Shown one piece after another: positions 1 through 7,854 of a DNA stretch of 40,388 nucleotides; position 1 is the stretch's first letter; every line of letters starts with the position of its first letter. The notes beneath the pieces were generated by a model that was given only the letters and a program-made list of their open reading frames with translations, ran no database searches and was not told where the DNA came from. The stretch is taken from positions 1 to 40,388 of the forward strand of contig NZ_JAHLOQ010000031.1 of assembly GCF_018917435.1 (NCBI RefSeq), given 5' to 3'. The DNA is from Intestinibacter bartlettii (GTDB lineage Bacteria > Bacillota > Clostridia > Peptostreptococcales > Peptostreptococcaceae). A program made the translations under genes and the position numbers.

Positions 1-42
1 ATTTTAATATCATTAATCAACAATTTTAATAAAATACGAACT

Positions 43-75
43 AAAAAGCAGAGGTAATACTACCCCTGCTTTTTT
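43..75 (+). terminator. Rho-independent terminator upstream of the Ter-type operon
   Basis: Arms AAAAAGCAG and CTGCTTTTT flank an inner GGTA/TACC pairing and a short loop, followed by a T run. It ends a transcript entering from the left of the window and lies just before the aldolase remnant. Confidence 0.8.
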
Positions 76-109
76 ATGATAAAATATAAAAATATCAACA
101 TTTATTTAA

Positions 110-415
110 AACATAGCCAAAGAAATAAAACTAGATAAATATCATGGATTTGTCGGTAAAACAGTTATACATCCAAAACAAATAGAAATAGTACAAGCAT
201 TGTCTACTATTAGTTATGAAGATTATATGGATGCAAAAGATATAATAGAAAATTATCATTCAGAAATTGGAGTTAAGAAAAGCTCAAATGGAGATAAGAT
301 GAACGAATACAAACCGCATTATAAATGGGCTAAAAAAATTATGAAACTAGCTTATATATATGGCGTTTTAAAAGAGGGGGTAAATTATAATGAGCTTATT
401 GAAACTTCAAGATAA
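110..415 (+). pseudogene. C-terminal remnant of a CitE/HpcH-HpaI-like aldolase (Ter-associated)
   Basis: The open frame starts directly after a stop codon at 107-109 and has no ATG or GTG before residue positions equivalent to the last third of the family. It reads HGFVGKTVIHPKQI, the C-terminal signature of CitE-like aldolases found in tellurite-resistance-associated operons, and then a terminal segment with WAKKIMKLA. Full family members are roughly 300-400 residues; only about 100 remain. The only in-frame starts are TTG at 200 and ATG at 228, both inside conserved sequence. It overlaps the next gene by 26 bases (start 390, stop 415), which is what an intact operon would show, so the break is recent or sits only at the 5' side. 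I infer a 5'-truncated pseudogene rather than a short real gene. A complete copy further upstream cannot be excluded. Confidence 0.65.
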
Positions 416-1682
416 AGAAATGCAAACAATATTAGAGGGAGAATTACTTAAAAAAGAAAATATAAATACAAATTCTAAAAACAATCTACCTTTTAGATAC
501 AATATAAATATTAAAGAAAATATATTAAATTTAGATATAAATAATTATCTCGATTTAGCTATTAGAAATAATAAAAAAAGAAGATTTTTATTTGTATCAA
601 AAGTTTTAGGCAAACACCTGCCATGCAGGGCATATGATATGGACAATCTAGGTAGAGATATAGTAAAAGTCTATGAAAAAAAGCAAGACTACTTAAACTC
701 TGGAGTTGTAATATCATTTGCTGAAACGGGAACAGCTTTGGGCCATAGTGTTTTTAATTATATAAATGCAAATTGTGAATTTATACATACAACTAGAGAA
801 AAAGTTCAAAATAAAAAATCACTAGATTTTTTAGAAGAACACTCACATGCGACAAATCATAATCTTTATTATGAAGATTTAAAATTTCTTAAAAATAAAG
901 ACGAGATAATATTAGTCGATGATGAGATAACGACAGGAAATACTTGTATCAATTTAATAAAAAAGATAAGTGAATTATATCCTAAAAAAAGATATACAAT
1001 ATGTTCCATATTAAATTGGATGAATGATGAAGCTTTTGATAGATTTAAAAAATTAGAAGAAGAACTAAATTGCAAAATAAACTTTGTATATCTTTTCTCT
1101 GGAGATTTTGAATTTAAATGCGATGAAGAAAAACTAGAAAATATAATTAAATGCAGTGAAAACAAAGAAAAAGCTGTATTGAAAAATAAAGATTTAAAAG
1201 TATATTACACTTACATAGATATGAAAAAATACGATCAAGATAAAAAATATCTAAAATATACGGGGCGATTTGGGATAAATAAAGAAGATCAAAAAAATCT
1301 ATTGGATGAAGTCAAAAAAGAAAGCTTTAAACTTCATATAGGTTATGATGAGAAAACTCTATTTTTAGGGACTGAGGAATTTATGTATATACCTATGCTC
1401 TTTGCAAATCAATTTAAAAATAGAGATATATACTATCACTCTACAACACGCAGCCCAATAGTAGAGTTTGATAAAGAAGGTTATCCAATAAAGAGCAAAT
1501 TTACACATAATAGCCTTTATAACAAGAACATAGTTAATTATATATACAATATTGACAAATACGATTATGATAAATGTTTTTTATTTTGCGAATTAGAGAA
1601 AGAAAAAGAAGAACTTAAAGAAATTATAGATATATTTTCAAATACTTCTATAAAAGAGCTAAATATAGTTATGTTTAAATAA
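390..1682 (+). CDS. PRTase-TRSP protein of the Ter-associated operon
   Basis: Predicted phosphoribosyltransferase of 430 residues. The PRPP-binding loop is seen as ILVDDEITTGNT at about residues 173-184, the acidic pair plus TTG being typical of type I PRTases. The C-terminal half carries the TRSP motif itself at residues 353-356, which names the domain found fused to this PRTase family. The start at ATG 390 has a GAGGGGG ribosome binding site and overlaps the end of the aldolase remnant, suggesting translational coupling. In known Ter loci this enzyme sits with StiP, a HAD phosphatase, an ATP-grasp enzyme and a CitE-like aldolase, and the set is predicted to make a nucleoside-like metabolite linked to stress and metal response. 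The substrate is not known. The family assignment is firm; the pathway is prediction from literature. Confidence 0.85.
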   Translation: MSLLKLQDKEMQTILEGELLKKENINTNSKNNLPFRYNINIKENILNLDINNYLDLAIRNNKKRRFLFVSKVLGKHLPCRAYDMDNLGRDIVKVYEKKQDYLNSGVVISFAETGTALGHSVFNYINANCEFIHTTREKVQNKKSLDFLEEHSHATNHNLYYEDLKFLKNKDEIILVDDEITTGNTCINLIKKISELYPKKRYTICSILNWMNDEAFDRFKKLEEELNCKINFVYLFSGDFEFKCDEEKLENIIKCSENKEKAVLKNKDLKVYYTYIDMKKYDQDKKYLKYTGRFGINKEDQKNLLDEVKKESFKLHIGYDEKTLFLGTEEFMYIPMLFANQFKNRDIYYHSTTRSPIVEFDKEGYPIKSKFTHNSLYNKNIVNYIYNIDKYDYDKCFLFCELEKEKEELKEIIDIFSNTSIKELNIVMFK

Positions 1683-1757
1683 AAATCATATACTAGATAA
1701 TTTATAGGGATAAAGATAAAGTAGGAATATTAAAAAACAATTCAAAGGGAGAATAAT

Positions 1758-2849
1758 ATGAAGGAGTTTTCAACATATAAAAAAGACGATGTGATTTTTT
1801 TATTAAAAGATATATCGGATATGATAATAGAAGAAGATAATATGACGAGGGAGAAAAAGATACAAAGTGGCACACATTATTCAGAGATGATACCGATAGA
1901 ATATCAGGTAAGCGACGAATATTTAAATTTATATAGAACAAAACTGGAAGAAAACAAAGAAAAACTTGCGTTTGCAATTGGTGTAATGAGTGAGAAGATT
2001 TTAAAAAGACATGACAAAAATCCAATTTTAGTTTCGCTAGCAAGAGCTGGCACACCGATTGGCATATTAGCTAAAAGATATATAAAACAAAGATACAATT
2101 TAGATTTGCCGCATTATACAATTTCTATAATAAGAGACAGAGGTATAGATGTAAATGCAATTAAATACATAATAAATAAACATAAAGATAGCACAAAAAT
2201 TCAATTTATAGATGGATGGACGGGAAAAGGCACAATAGCAAATGAACTTAAAAAAGCGTGTAATGAACTTGAAGGAATTTTCAATATGAAATTTGATTCA
2301 TCGCTTGCAGTTTTAGCAGATCCTTGTGGTTACTCAAATGTATATGGGATTAAAGAGGATTTTTTAATTCCAAGCGCTTGTTTAAACTCTACAGTAAGTG
2401 GTCTTGTAAGTCGAACAGTTTTAAGAGATGATTTGATAGGAAAAGATGATTTTCATGGGGCAAAATTCTATAAAGAATTAAAAGATGTAGATGAATCAAA
2501 CAACTATTTAGATACTATTTCAGCTTGTTTTGAAAATGAATACGAAAATATAGATAATACTATGAAAAATTGGACTGAAGATATAATAACTAAAGCCGGT
2601 AATTGTGATGTTGAAAATATAAAACAAAAGTACGATATAGAAGATATAAATTTTATAAAACCAGGGATTGGAGAGACTACTAGAGTTCTTTTAAGAAGAA
2701 TACCATATAAAATACTTGTAGATGATTTAAATAATGAAAAGTTAAGACATATTTTGATTTTAGCAAAAGAAAAAAATGTAGAAGTAGAAGAATTTGATTT
2801 TAAAGCGTATAGTTGCTGTGGAATAATAAAACAGATGAAGGATATTTAA
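1758..2849 (+). CDS. StiP-family protein: PRTase-like domain plus Pelota-like domain
   Basis: This 363-residue protein belongs to the family often labelled cysteine protease StiP, reinterpreted as a PRTase fused to a Pelota-type RNA-binding domain. Visible motifs are SLARAGTPIG near residue 93, a modified PRPP-type loop FIDGWTGKGT around residues 150-159, and ADPCGYSNVYG near residue 187. From about residue 300 the sequence GETTRVLLRRIPYKILV starts the Pelota-like domain. ATG 1758 follows AAAGGGAGAA. The gene lies 75 bases behind the PRTase-TRSP gene and 1 base ahead of the HAD gene, so the three are very probably one operon. The protease label is historical; the loop supports a nucleotide/PRPP-linked role. 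The exact reaction is unknown. Confidence 0.85.
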   Translation: MKEFSTYKKDDVIFLLKDISDMIIEEDNMTREKKIQSGTHYSEMIPIEYQVSDEYLNLYRTKLEENKEKLAFAIGVMSEKILKRHDKNPILVSLARAGTPIGILAKRYIKQRYNLDLPHYTISIIRDRGIDVNAIKYIINKHKDSTKIQFIDGWTGKGTIANELKKACNELEGIFNMKFDSSLAVLADPCGYSNVYGIKEDFLIPSACLNSTVSGLVSRTVLRDDLIGKDDFHGAKFYKELKDVDESNNYLDTISACFENEYENIDNTMKNWTEDIITKAGNCDVENIKQKYDIEDINFIKPGIGETTRVLLRRIPYKILVDDLNNEKLRHILILAKEKNVEVEEFDFKAYSCCGIIKQMKDI

Positions 2850-2850
2850 A

Positions 2851-3651
2851 ATGGTAGTATTTTCAGACTTAGATAGAAGTATAATATATTCAAAAAGATT
2901 TTTAGGAGAAAATAGTAAGGAATTAGAAATTGAGGTTTATAAAGGCGAAAATATATCTTATATATCACAAAAAACAGTTAATTTAATTAAAGAGATAAAT
3001 AAAAATAGTTGCTTTATACCTACAACGACTAGAACGACAGAACAATTTAAGAGAATAGAATTTTCAAAATATGGATTAAATTTTAAATATGCGATAACTT
3101 CAAATGGTGGAAATATATTGATTGATGGAGATATTGATAAAGACTATAAAATATTTATAGAAAAGAAATTAGAACTAAGCTCATCTATTGACGATACAAT
3201 TAAATTATTAGAAAAATACAAATCTGTATATGGTATAAAAAAGATTAGAAAAGCAGAAGAATTTTTCTTTTATATAGTAGTAGATAAAGAAGAATTTGAT
3301 TTGAGGTCAATAGAAGGTTTTATAAGAGAAATAAAAGGACTAAATTGGGATACATATAAAAATGGAACAAAAGTATACTTTGTACCTAGTGCATTAAAAA
3401 AATCTACGGCAATAAAATATATATGTGATAAATTAAATTATAAACAAACATTTGCAATTGGAGATTCAATTATGGACAAGGATATGTTAGAGTTTTGTAG
3501 AAGTTCTTACCTTTTGGGTCATGGAGATTTGGTAAATATATTGCAAAAAGAAAATCCATTTTTAGTAAGTAAAAAAAGTGGATTTGAAGGAACAGAGGAA
3601 GTATTAAATAGCATTATATTATCTCAAAAAAATTTAAATAATAATATTTAA
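2851..3651 (+). CDS. HAD-superfamily phosphatase of the Ter-associated operon
   Basis: Cof-type HAD hydrolase of 266 residues. Motif I is FSDLDRS at residues 4-10, with Asp6 and Asp8 as nucleophile and acid/base; motif III/IV is GDSIMDKDM around residues 204-213. The region between, about 80-190, fits a C2-type cap. It begins one base after the StiP stop codon, so expression is coupled to StiP. In Ter-associated operons a HAD phosphatase is a regular member and is thought to remove phosphate from the nucleotide-like product made by the PRTases. The phosphatase class is well supported; the substrate is inferred from context only. Confidence 0.85.
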   Translation: MVVFSDLDRSIIYSKRFLGENSKELEIEVYKGENISYISQKTVNLIKEINKNSCFIPTTTRTTEQFKRIEFSKYGLNFKYAITSNGGNILIDGDIDKDYKIFIEKKLELSSSIDDTIKLLEKYKSVYGIKKIRKAEEFFFYIVVDKEEFDLRSIEGFIREIKGLNWDTYKNGTKVYFVPSALKKSTAIKYICDKLNYKQTFAIGDSIMDKDMLEFCRSSYLLGHGDLVNILQKENPFLVSKKSGFEGTEEVLNSIILSQKNLNNNI

Positions 3652-3725
3652 ATATAAAATTTAAAAAAATTATATATTTAGACAATAAAAATACAATTTT
3701 TTTTAAGAGAAAATACTTAAAATTG

Positions 3726-3757
3726 AAAAAAGCATGCTTTTTTATAGCATGCTTTTT
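3726..3757. terminator. Bidirectional terminator between convergent genes
   Basis: Arms AAAAAAGCATGC and GCATGCTTTTT flank a loop of nine T/A bases; both strands carry a T run. It serves the HAD gene on plus and the YjdF-like gene on minus. Confidence 0.85.
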
Positions 3758-3792
3758 ATTTTTTTAATATATTTAGGATAAAAATTAAAGCT

Positions 3793-4008
3793 TTATATTA
3801 ATATTGATTTTTCTATATTAAATCTACTTTTTTGGAAAGTTAAATTATTAAAATTCTTTAAAAAATATTTGTAAATATCACTAGATACAGGTTCAAAGTC
3901 GAAAAATAATTTACATACTTCAATTTCATCGCCAGTTTTTCTAAAATATTCACAAATCCACTTTGGTTCTTCAAAATATATTTTAAGATTTGCAGACACA
4001 TTATTCAT
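3793..4008 (-). CDS. Short YjdF-like (DUF2992) protein
   Basis: The 71-residue product begins MNNVSANLKIYFEEPKWICE, resembling the N-terminus of YjdF proteins (K-L-x-V-Y-F-E-x-x-F-W-V), followed by an FDFEP and a YKYFLKN stretch that match the FGxEP and VLEFVL parts of that family. Usual YjdF proteins are about 130-140 residues with a basic C-terminus rich in Arg and Lys; that tail is absent here and the frame stops before the terminator. The start has a good GGAGGG site. Some YjdF genes are governed by an azaaromatic-binding riboswitch, but only about 200 bases separate this start from the next gene and no such structure was recognised. Either a short family variant or a truncated gene. Confidence 0.55.
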   Translation of the reverse strand: MNNVSANLKIYFEEPKWICEYFRKTGDEIEVCKLFFDFEPVSSDIYKYFLKNFNNLTFQKSRFNIEKSILI

Positions 4009-4111
4009 ATTAAATCCCTCCTAGATTAATTAATAAAGATTTAGTATAATTCTTAATTAATAAGTATTCTAATGATTTACAAACTATTCCAAAAATAACA
4101 AATATACATAG

Positions 4112-4148
4112 AAAAAACTTGTACCAATTTAAAATTGATACAAGTTTT
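4112..4148 (-). terminator. Terminator of the minus-strand 136-residue gene
   Basis: Arms ACTTGTAcCAATTT and AAATTGaTACAAGT pair with one mismatch; on the minus strand a run of six T follows. It lies between the two minus-strand genes. Confidence 0.75.
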
Positions 4149-4188
4149 GTAAATTACATAAATATTATAAAAATAAAAATAGATAATT

Positions 4189-4599
4189 CTATCTCATCAT
4201 TTTATCTTCTTTATCTAAAATAAGATCTACATCTACTTTTCCATCAATTGCTTTTTTAATAGCTTCTTCAATGGTTTTTCCCATAGGCATTAAATGTGTA
4301 GTATGATAAGAAACTTTGTCTAATGTTCCAAAACAAAATCTGTATCCAGTTGAAAAACCAAATAAAGTATAATGTCCATCGTATTCTTCCTTAGCGATAT
4401 AATCAGCTACTATTAAAGCTTGTGTTAAATCCATTTTGTCCATATTTTTAACAAATGTAAGGCTTTCTGTAGGCAATACCTTTTTTATTGAATCATCATC
4501 TAATCTTACTAATGCTTCATGCGGACTTATTTCTTTTAAGTAAACCCCTAAAGAACATGCATTACCATTATCGTATAAAACTCTATCACCAAATTTCAT
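4189..4599 (-). CDS. Conserved-looking protein of unknown function
   Basis: A 136-residue protein that I do not recognise. The start MKFGDRVLYDNGNA lies behind a strong GAAGGGGGA site and the frame has gene-like codon use. The first 50 residues alternate hydrophobic and polar residues (GVYLKEI, ALVRLDD, KKVLPTESLTFV), which suggests a small beta-barrel of the SH3 or KOW kind. The second half holds FGFSTGYRFCFGTL and an amphipathic C-terminal helix. No signal peptide or membrane segment, so probably cytoplasmic. It has its own terminator and is divergent from the Fur-controlled heme locus, sharing a 250-base spacer with it, but nothing else links it to iron. Confidence 0.7.
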   Translation of the reverse strand: MKFGDRVLYDNGNACSLGVYLKEISPHEALVRLDDDSIKKVLPTESLTFVKNMDKMDLTQALIVADYIAKEEYDGHYTLFGFSTGYRFCFGTLDKVSYHTTHLMPMGKTIEEAIKKAIDGKVDVDLILDKEDKMMR

Positions 4600-4791
4600 A
4601 GTGAATCCCCCTTCGAAAAAACGTTTTTTAAAAGTATATGCAATATCATATATATAAATTATAGTCTAATCAATTTATATTTTCAACAAATACTACCTTA
4701 AAAAAAGAAGTAAAAATATACATAAAAAGTTAGAAAAAAGACGAAATAAAATTGTTTTGTAAATTATATTGAAAAATATAGTTATTTCTAA

Positions 4792-4820
4792 TTGACATTG
4801 ATTATCAAAGTATGTTAATC
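4792..4820 (+). promoter_or_regulatory. Sigma-A type promoter overlapped by a Fur-like box (heme locus)
   Basis: TTGACA at 4792-4797 and a weak -10 (GTTAAT at 4814-4819) are 16 bases apart. The stretch GACATTGATTATCAAAGTA (4794-4812) matches about 13 of 19 positions of the Fur consensus GATAATGATTATCATTATC, including the central TGATTATCA, and overlaps the -35. Iron-dependent repression of the downstream NEAT genes is therefore likely; the binding itself is inference. Confidence 0.65.
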
Positions 4821-4853
4821 TTATATTACAAATGAAAGAAAGTGAGGAGTACC

Positions 4854-6512
4854 ATGATATTTAAAAGTAAAAAGGTAAAAACAGCTATGGCTGCATTAGC
4901 AATTTTAACAGTATTTGGTGGGAGTATAAGTAGTTCATATGCAGCTGAACTAACTAATGGACAAAGTGTAGTATTAGCAAGTCAACAAAGAATAGACTTA
5001 AAAACAACACTAAAACACGAAAGTAAAGATGAAGCATCATCTGCAAATACTTATTTAAAAGACAGCTACTTAAAAGTAGAAAACGGAAAAAGATATATGG
5101 TTTTAGTATTAAGCTCTGGTAAATTAATGAAATCAGTAGTACCTACTATAAATGGTCAAGAAGTAAAATATGAGAATGTATTAGACGGAGATACTAGAAC
5201 AATTTCTTTTGAAATATCTTCTTTAAAAGATGATATAAGAGTAAAATTCGAAATAAATCCTTTTGGAAACTTCATAGTAAATGCAGCTACTAGAGTAGAG
5301 GCTGAAATAGTAGCAGGTTCAACTGATAAAGAAGACAAAGACGATACAGTTACAGGACCAACTCAAAAGCCTGAACAAACACCAGAACAAGATAAAGAAG
5401 ATAACAAAGAAGACAATAAAGAAGATAAAGACGACAACAAAGAAGAAGATAAAGATGACAAAAATGATAATGTAGATAATGGAAACAATGGTTCAAATAA
5501 CGGTTCAAACGGATCTACTTCAGACAAAGATAACAACAATGATGCTCCATCAAATGGAACACTTAAAAATGGTCATTATCAAGTAAAAAATGTTGTAGTT
5601 TTAGATAACCAAATAGGATACTCTATGGTTAGAGGAATCTTAAATGAAACTAGTAACGTAGAAATAAAAGATGGAAAATACTACTTAACATTCGAAATGG
5701 GACAAAGTAGTTTAATGAAAAACATAGTTATAAAAGCTAACTCAAAAACTTTAAGCTATACAAAAACAAATGTTGGAAACGACACTATAAGAATAAAAGT
5801 TCAAATACCAAGTTTATCAACAAAACTTAATATAAGTACATATATAGATGCTATGGGAAGAACAGTTGATTTCGATTTAAAATTAAATCAATCTACATTA
5901 AAATTCGTAAGCTCTAACCAAGAAGCTCAATTACCAGAAAACAATAATACACCAAATATACCAGGTGGAATAACTGGTGGAGGATCAAATGATTCAAACT
6001 CTGGTTCAAATGATACAGTAGTTGGAGAAACAACTCAAAAAGGTAAACTTTATACAATACAAAATAATGTAGTTCATAACAATGAAACTGGTAGACAAAT
6101 GGCTAGAAAATATTTAAACCAAACTTCTAAAGTGGAAGAAATAGATGGACAACTTTATTTAACACTTACATTTACAGGAGTAAACTTAATGAACAACCAT
6201 AAAATTTATGTAAATGGTTCATTAGTAAACTATCAAGTAACAGCTTCTTCATCAACTAGCAAGAGCTACAGATTCAAAATAAGCTCTTTAAAAGATGATA
6301 TAAAAGTAAGTGCTTATATAATACCAATGAGCAGATCTGTTGAGTTCGGAGTTAAATTATTAGAAAACACTTATACATTTGTAAAAGATATAGAAGGAAC
6401 TAACGGAAGTTTACCACAAACAGGTAGCGTAATAAACGCAGAATCAATGTTAGCTGGTGGTAGTTTAATAACTGCACTAGGAGCATTTATAGGAAGAAGA
6501 AAAAGAAAGTAG
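4854..6512 (+). CDS. Cell-wall-anchored heme receptor with three NEAT-type domains
   Basis: Secreted wall protein of 552 residues from ATG 4854, which follows GTGAGGAG; a GTG at 4842 would overlap that site and is less likely. Signal peptide at about residues 1-30 (cut near SYAAE), then three NEAT-like beta domains at about 38-150, 239-351 and 398-510. Domains 1 and 2 are joined by an acidic low-complexity linker rich in Asp, Lys, Glu and Asn, about residues 153-235. The end has sortase signal LPQTG at 520-524, a hydrophobic helix and RRKRK. Domains 2 and 3 carry a helix like SMVRGIL or QMARKYL and a strand with MGRTVDF or MSRSVEF; the usual YxxxY is not present. Domain 1 lacks these methionines. 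NEAT domains bind heme or hemoglobin; the neighbouring heme importer and Fur box support this role. Confidence 0.9.
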   Translation: MIFKSKKVKTAMAALAILTVFGGSISSSYAAELTNGQSVVLASQQRIDLKTTLKHESKDEASSANTYLKDSYLKVENGKRYMVLVLSSGKLMKSVVPTINGQEVKYENVLDGDTRTISFEISSLKDDIRVKFEINPFGNFIVNAATRVEAEIVAGSTDKEDKDDTVTGPTQKPEQTPEQDKEDNKEDNKEDKDDNKEEDKDDKNDNVDNGNNGSNNGSNGSTSDKDNNNDAPSNGTLKNGHYQVKNVVVLDNQIGYSMVRGILNETSNVEIKDGKYYLTFEMGQSSLMKNIVIKANSKTLSYTKTNVGNDTIRIKVQIPSLSTKLNISTYIDAMGRTVDFDLKLNQSTLKFVSSNQEAQLPENNNTPNIPGGITGGGSNDSNSGSNDTVVGETTQKGKLYTIQNNVVHNNETGRQMARKYLNQTSKVEEIDGQLYLTLTFTGVNLMNNHKIYVNGSLVNYQVTASSSTSKSYRFKISSLKDDIKVSAYIIPMSRSVEFGVKLLENTYTFVKDIEGTNGSLPQTGSVINAESMLAGGSLITALGAFIGRRKRK

Positions 6513-6521
6513 GACTTAAAA

Positions 6522-7145
6522 ATGAAAATTTTAAAGCATTTATTTACTATATGTTTAACTATGCTTTGTTTAACTAATGTAGCATTTGCTGCTGGAAATG
6601 AAGACATAGAACCAGGATTATATAATATAAAAAATGACGTCTATCATGAACAAGAAATAGGCATGAGCATGGCGAGGACTTATTTAGATGAAACAATGCA
6701 ACTTGAAGTAGTAGGTGATGGAACTTACAACTACATAGTAGGATTTAGTGGGACTGAATATATGAATAATCACAGAATTACGGTAGATGGTAAATCTGTA
6801 GATATAGAAACAGTTGAAGAAGGCGCTTCAACTATAAAATTAAAATTCACAGTAGACTCACTAGATTCAAAAATTCAAACTCAAATATATGTAGACGCAA
6901 TGGAAAGAGACGTTGAATTTGATATAATACCTAATTTTGATACTTTAGAACTTGTTGAAAAATACGAAGTAGAAGAAAAAGAGGAAGAAGTTGAAGCTGT
7001 AAATACTGAGGATGAATCAGATAATACTGAAGAAACTCAAGAAGAAACTAAAGAATCTAAATCTTCTACACCTGTAATAATAGCAGGAGTAGCTGCAGTA
7101 GTAGTTATAGCTGGAGCAGTAGTATTTGCTAAGAAGAAAAAATAG
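6522..7145 (+). CDS. Membrane-anchored single NEAT-domain protein
   Basis: A 207-residue protein with a signal peptide (residues 1-24, ending AFAAG), one NEAT-like domain at about 27-145 and a Glu-rich stalk at about 146-178. The C-terminus is a hydrophobic helix followed by KKKK, without any LPXTG or NPQTN-like sequence before it, so it is probably held in the membrane rather than cross-linked to the wall. It shares the pattern of domain 3 of the preceding protein: GMSMARTYL in the heme-lid helix, YMNNHRITV, and YVDAMERDVEF in the strand where canonical NEAT domains have YxxxY. The gene starts 9 bases after the receptor gene and ends flush with the sortase start. A relay between the wall receptor and the lipoprotein is the natural inference. 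Confidence 0.85.
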   Translation: MKILKHLFTICLTMLCLTNVAFAAGNEDIEPGLYNIKNDVYHEQEIGMSMARTYLDETMQLEVVGDGTYNYIVGFSGTEYMNNHRITVDGKSVDIETVEEGASTIKLKFTVDSLDSKIQTQIYVDAMERDVEFDIIPNFDTLELVEKYEVEEKEEEVEAVNTEDESDNTEETQEETKESKSSTPVIIAGVAAVVVIAGAVVFAKKKK

Positions 7146-7694
7146 ATGCGAAAAAAAATAAGTACATTTTTAATTATTGTGGGATTATTGATGATAATAA
7201 TCCCACAAGGATTAAGGTATTATTCAAAGTACGTTGAAAATAATAGTATAGAAAAATTTAAACAAGAAATAAATCAAGCTGAAGTAAAACAAAATTATAA
7301 GCCTGGAGAAGAAATAGCGCTTATGAGAGTTAAATCTGTAGGCTTAGAAACAGTCATCGTAGAGGGCACAGACGATGAATATCTAAAATATTATGCATGT
7401 CACTTTGAAGGAACTGCTATGCCAGGGGAAGAAGGGAATTTCTCGATTGCCGGACATAGTAGTTATTTGTATAACCAAGTATTTAACGAACTACACAAAG
7501 TAAAAATAAACGATGAAATAGAAATAGAAACTACAAAGGGCATATTTAAATATAAGATAACAGAAAAATTTGATACAGAAGCTGAGAATACTTCAGTACT
7601 TAGCCAAGATATGAGTAAAAAGGAAATCACCCTAGTTACATGTACAAATGGCGGCAAAAAAAGACTTATTATTAAGGGGGAAATTCAAGAATAA
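7146..7694 (+). CDS. Sortase (probably class D) of the heme locus
   Basis: Transpeptidase of 182 residues that cuts an LPXTG-type signal and links the protein to the cell wall. An N-terminal membrane anchor lies at about residues 6-22. The catalytic set is visible: His104 in SIAGHSS, Cys166 in TLVTCT and Arg173 in KKRLII. Small size, a single N-terminal anchor and the linkage to NEAT proteins resemble the class D sortase of Clostridium perfringens heme loci, though the class cannot be fixed by eye. ATG 7146 abuts the TAG of the NEAT gene. Its obvious substrate is the LPQTG of the protein two genes upstream. Confidence 0.9.
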   Translation: MRKKISTFLIIVGLLMIIIPQGLRYYSKYVENNSIEKFKQEINQAEVKQNYKPGEEIALMRVKSVGLETVIVEGTDDEYLKYYACHFEGTAMPGEEGNFSIAGHSSYLYNQVFNELHKVKINDEIEIETTKGIFKYKITEKFDTEAENTSVLSQDMSKKEITLVTCTNGGKKRLIIKGEIQE

Positions 7695-7723
7695 ATTTCC
7701 CTAAAATTTTGATTGTAAAAATT

Positions 7724-7837
7724 ATGATTAAAAAACTAAATAGGTTAAATAAAGAAAAATATTTTACATCAAAATATGGATTTGAAAATTATTTAAATTT
7801 ATATAAATTACAAAGAAATATAGACAGTAAATTATAA
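7724..7837 (+). CDS. Possible small 37-residue protein between sortase and lipoprotein genes
   Basis: An ATG-started frame begins MIKKLNRLNKEKYF and ends shortly before the ribosome binding site of the lipoprotein gene. Composition is Lys, Asn and Tyr rich with no signal or membrane segment. There is no clear ribosome binding site before ATG 7724, so it may be only a random AT-rich frame in the operon spacer. Confidence 0.25.
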   Translation: MIKKLNRLNKEKYFTSKYGFENYLNLYKLQRNIDSKL

Positions 7838-7854
7838 GAAAAGAGGAAACTAAA

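Noticed and set aside
4842-4853. GTG start of the wall NEAT protein at 4842
   Set aside because: The GTG overlaps the GTGAGGAG ribosome binding site that serves ATG 4854.
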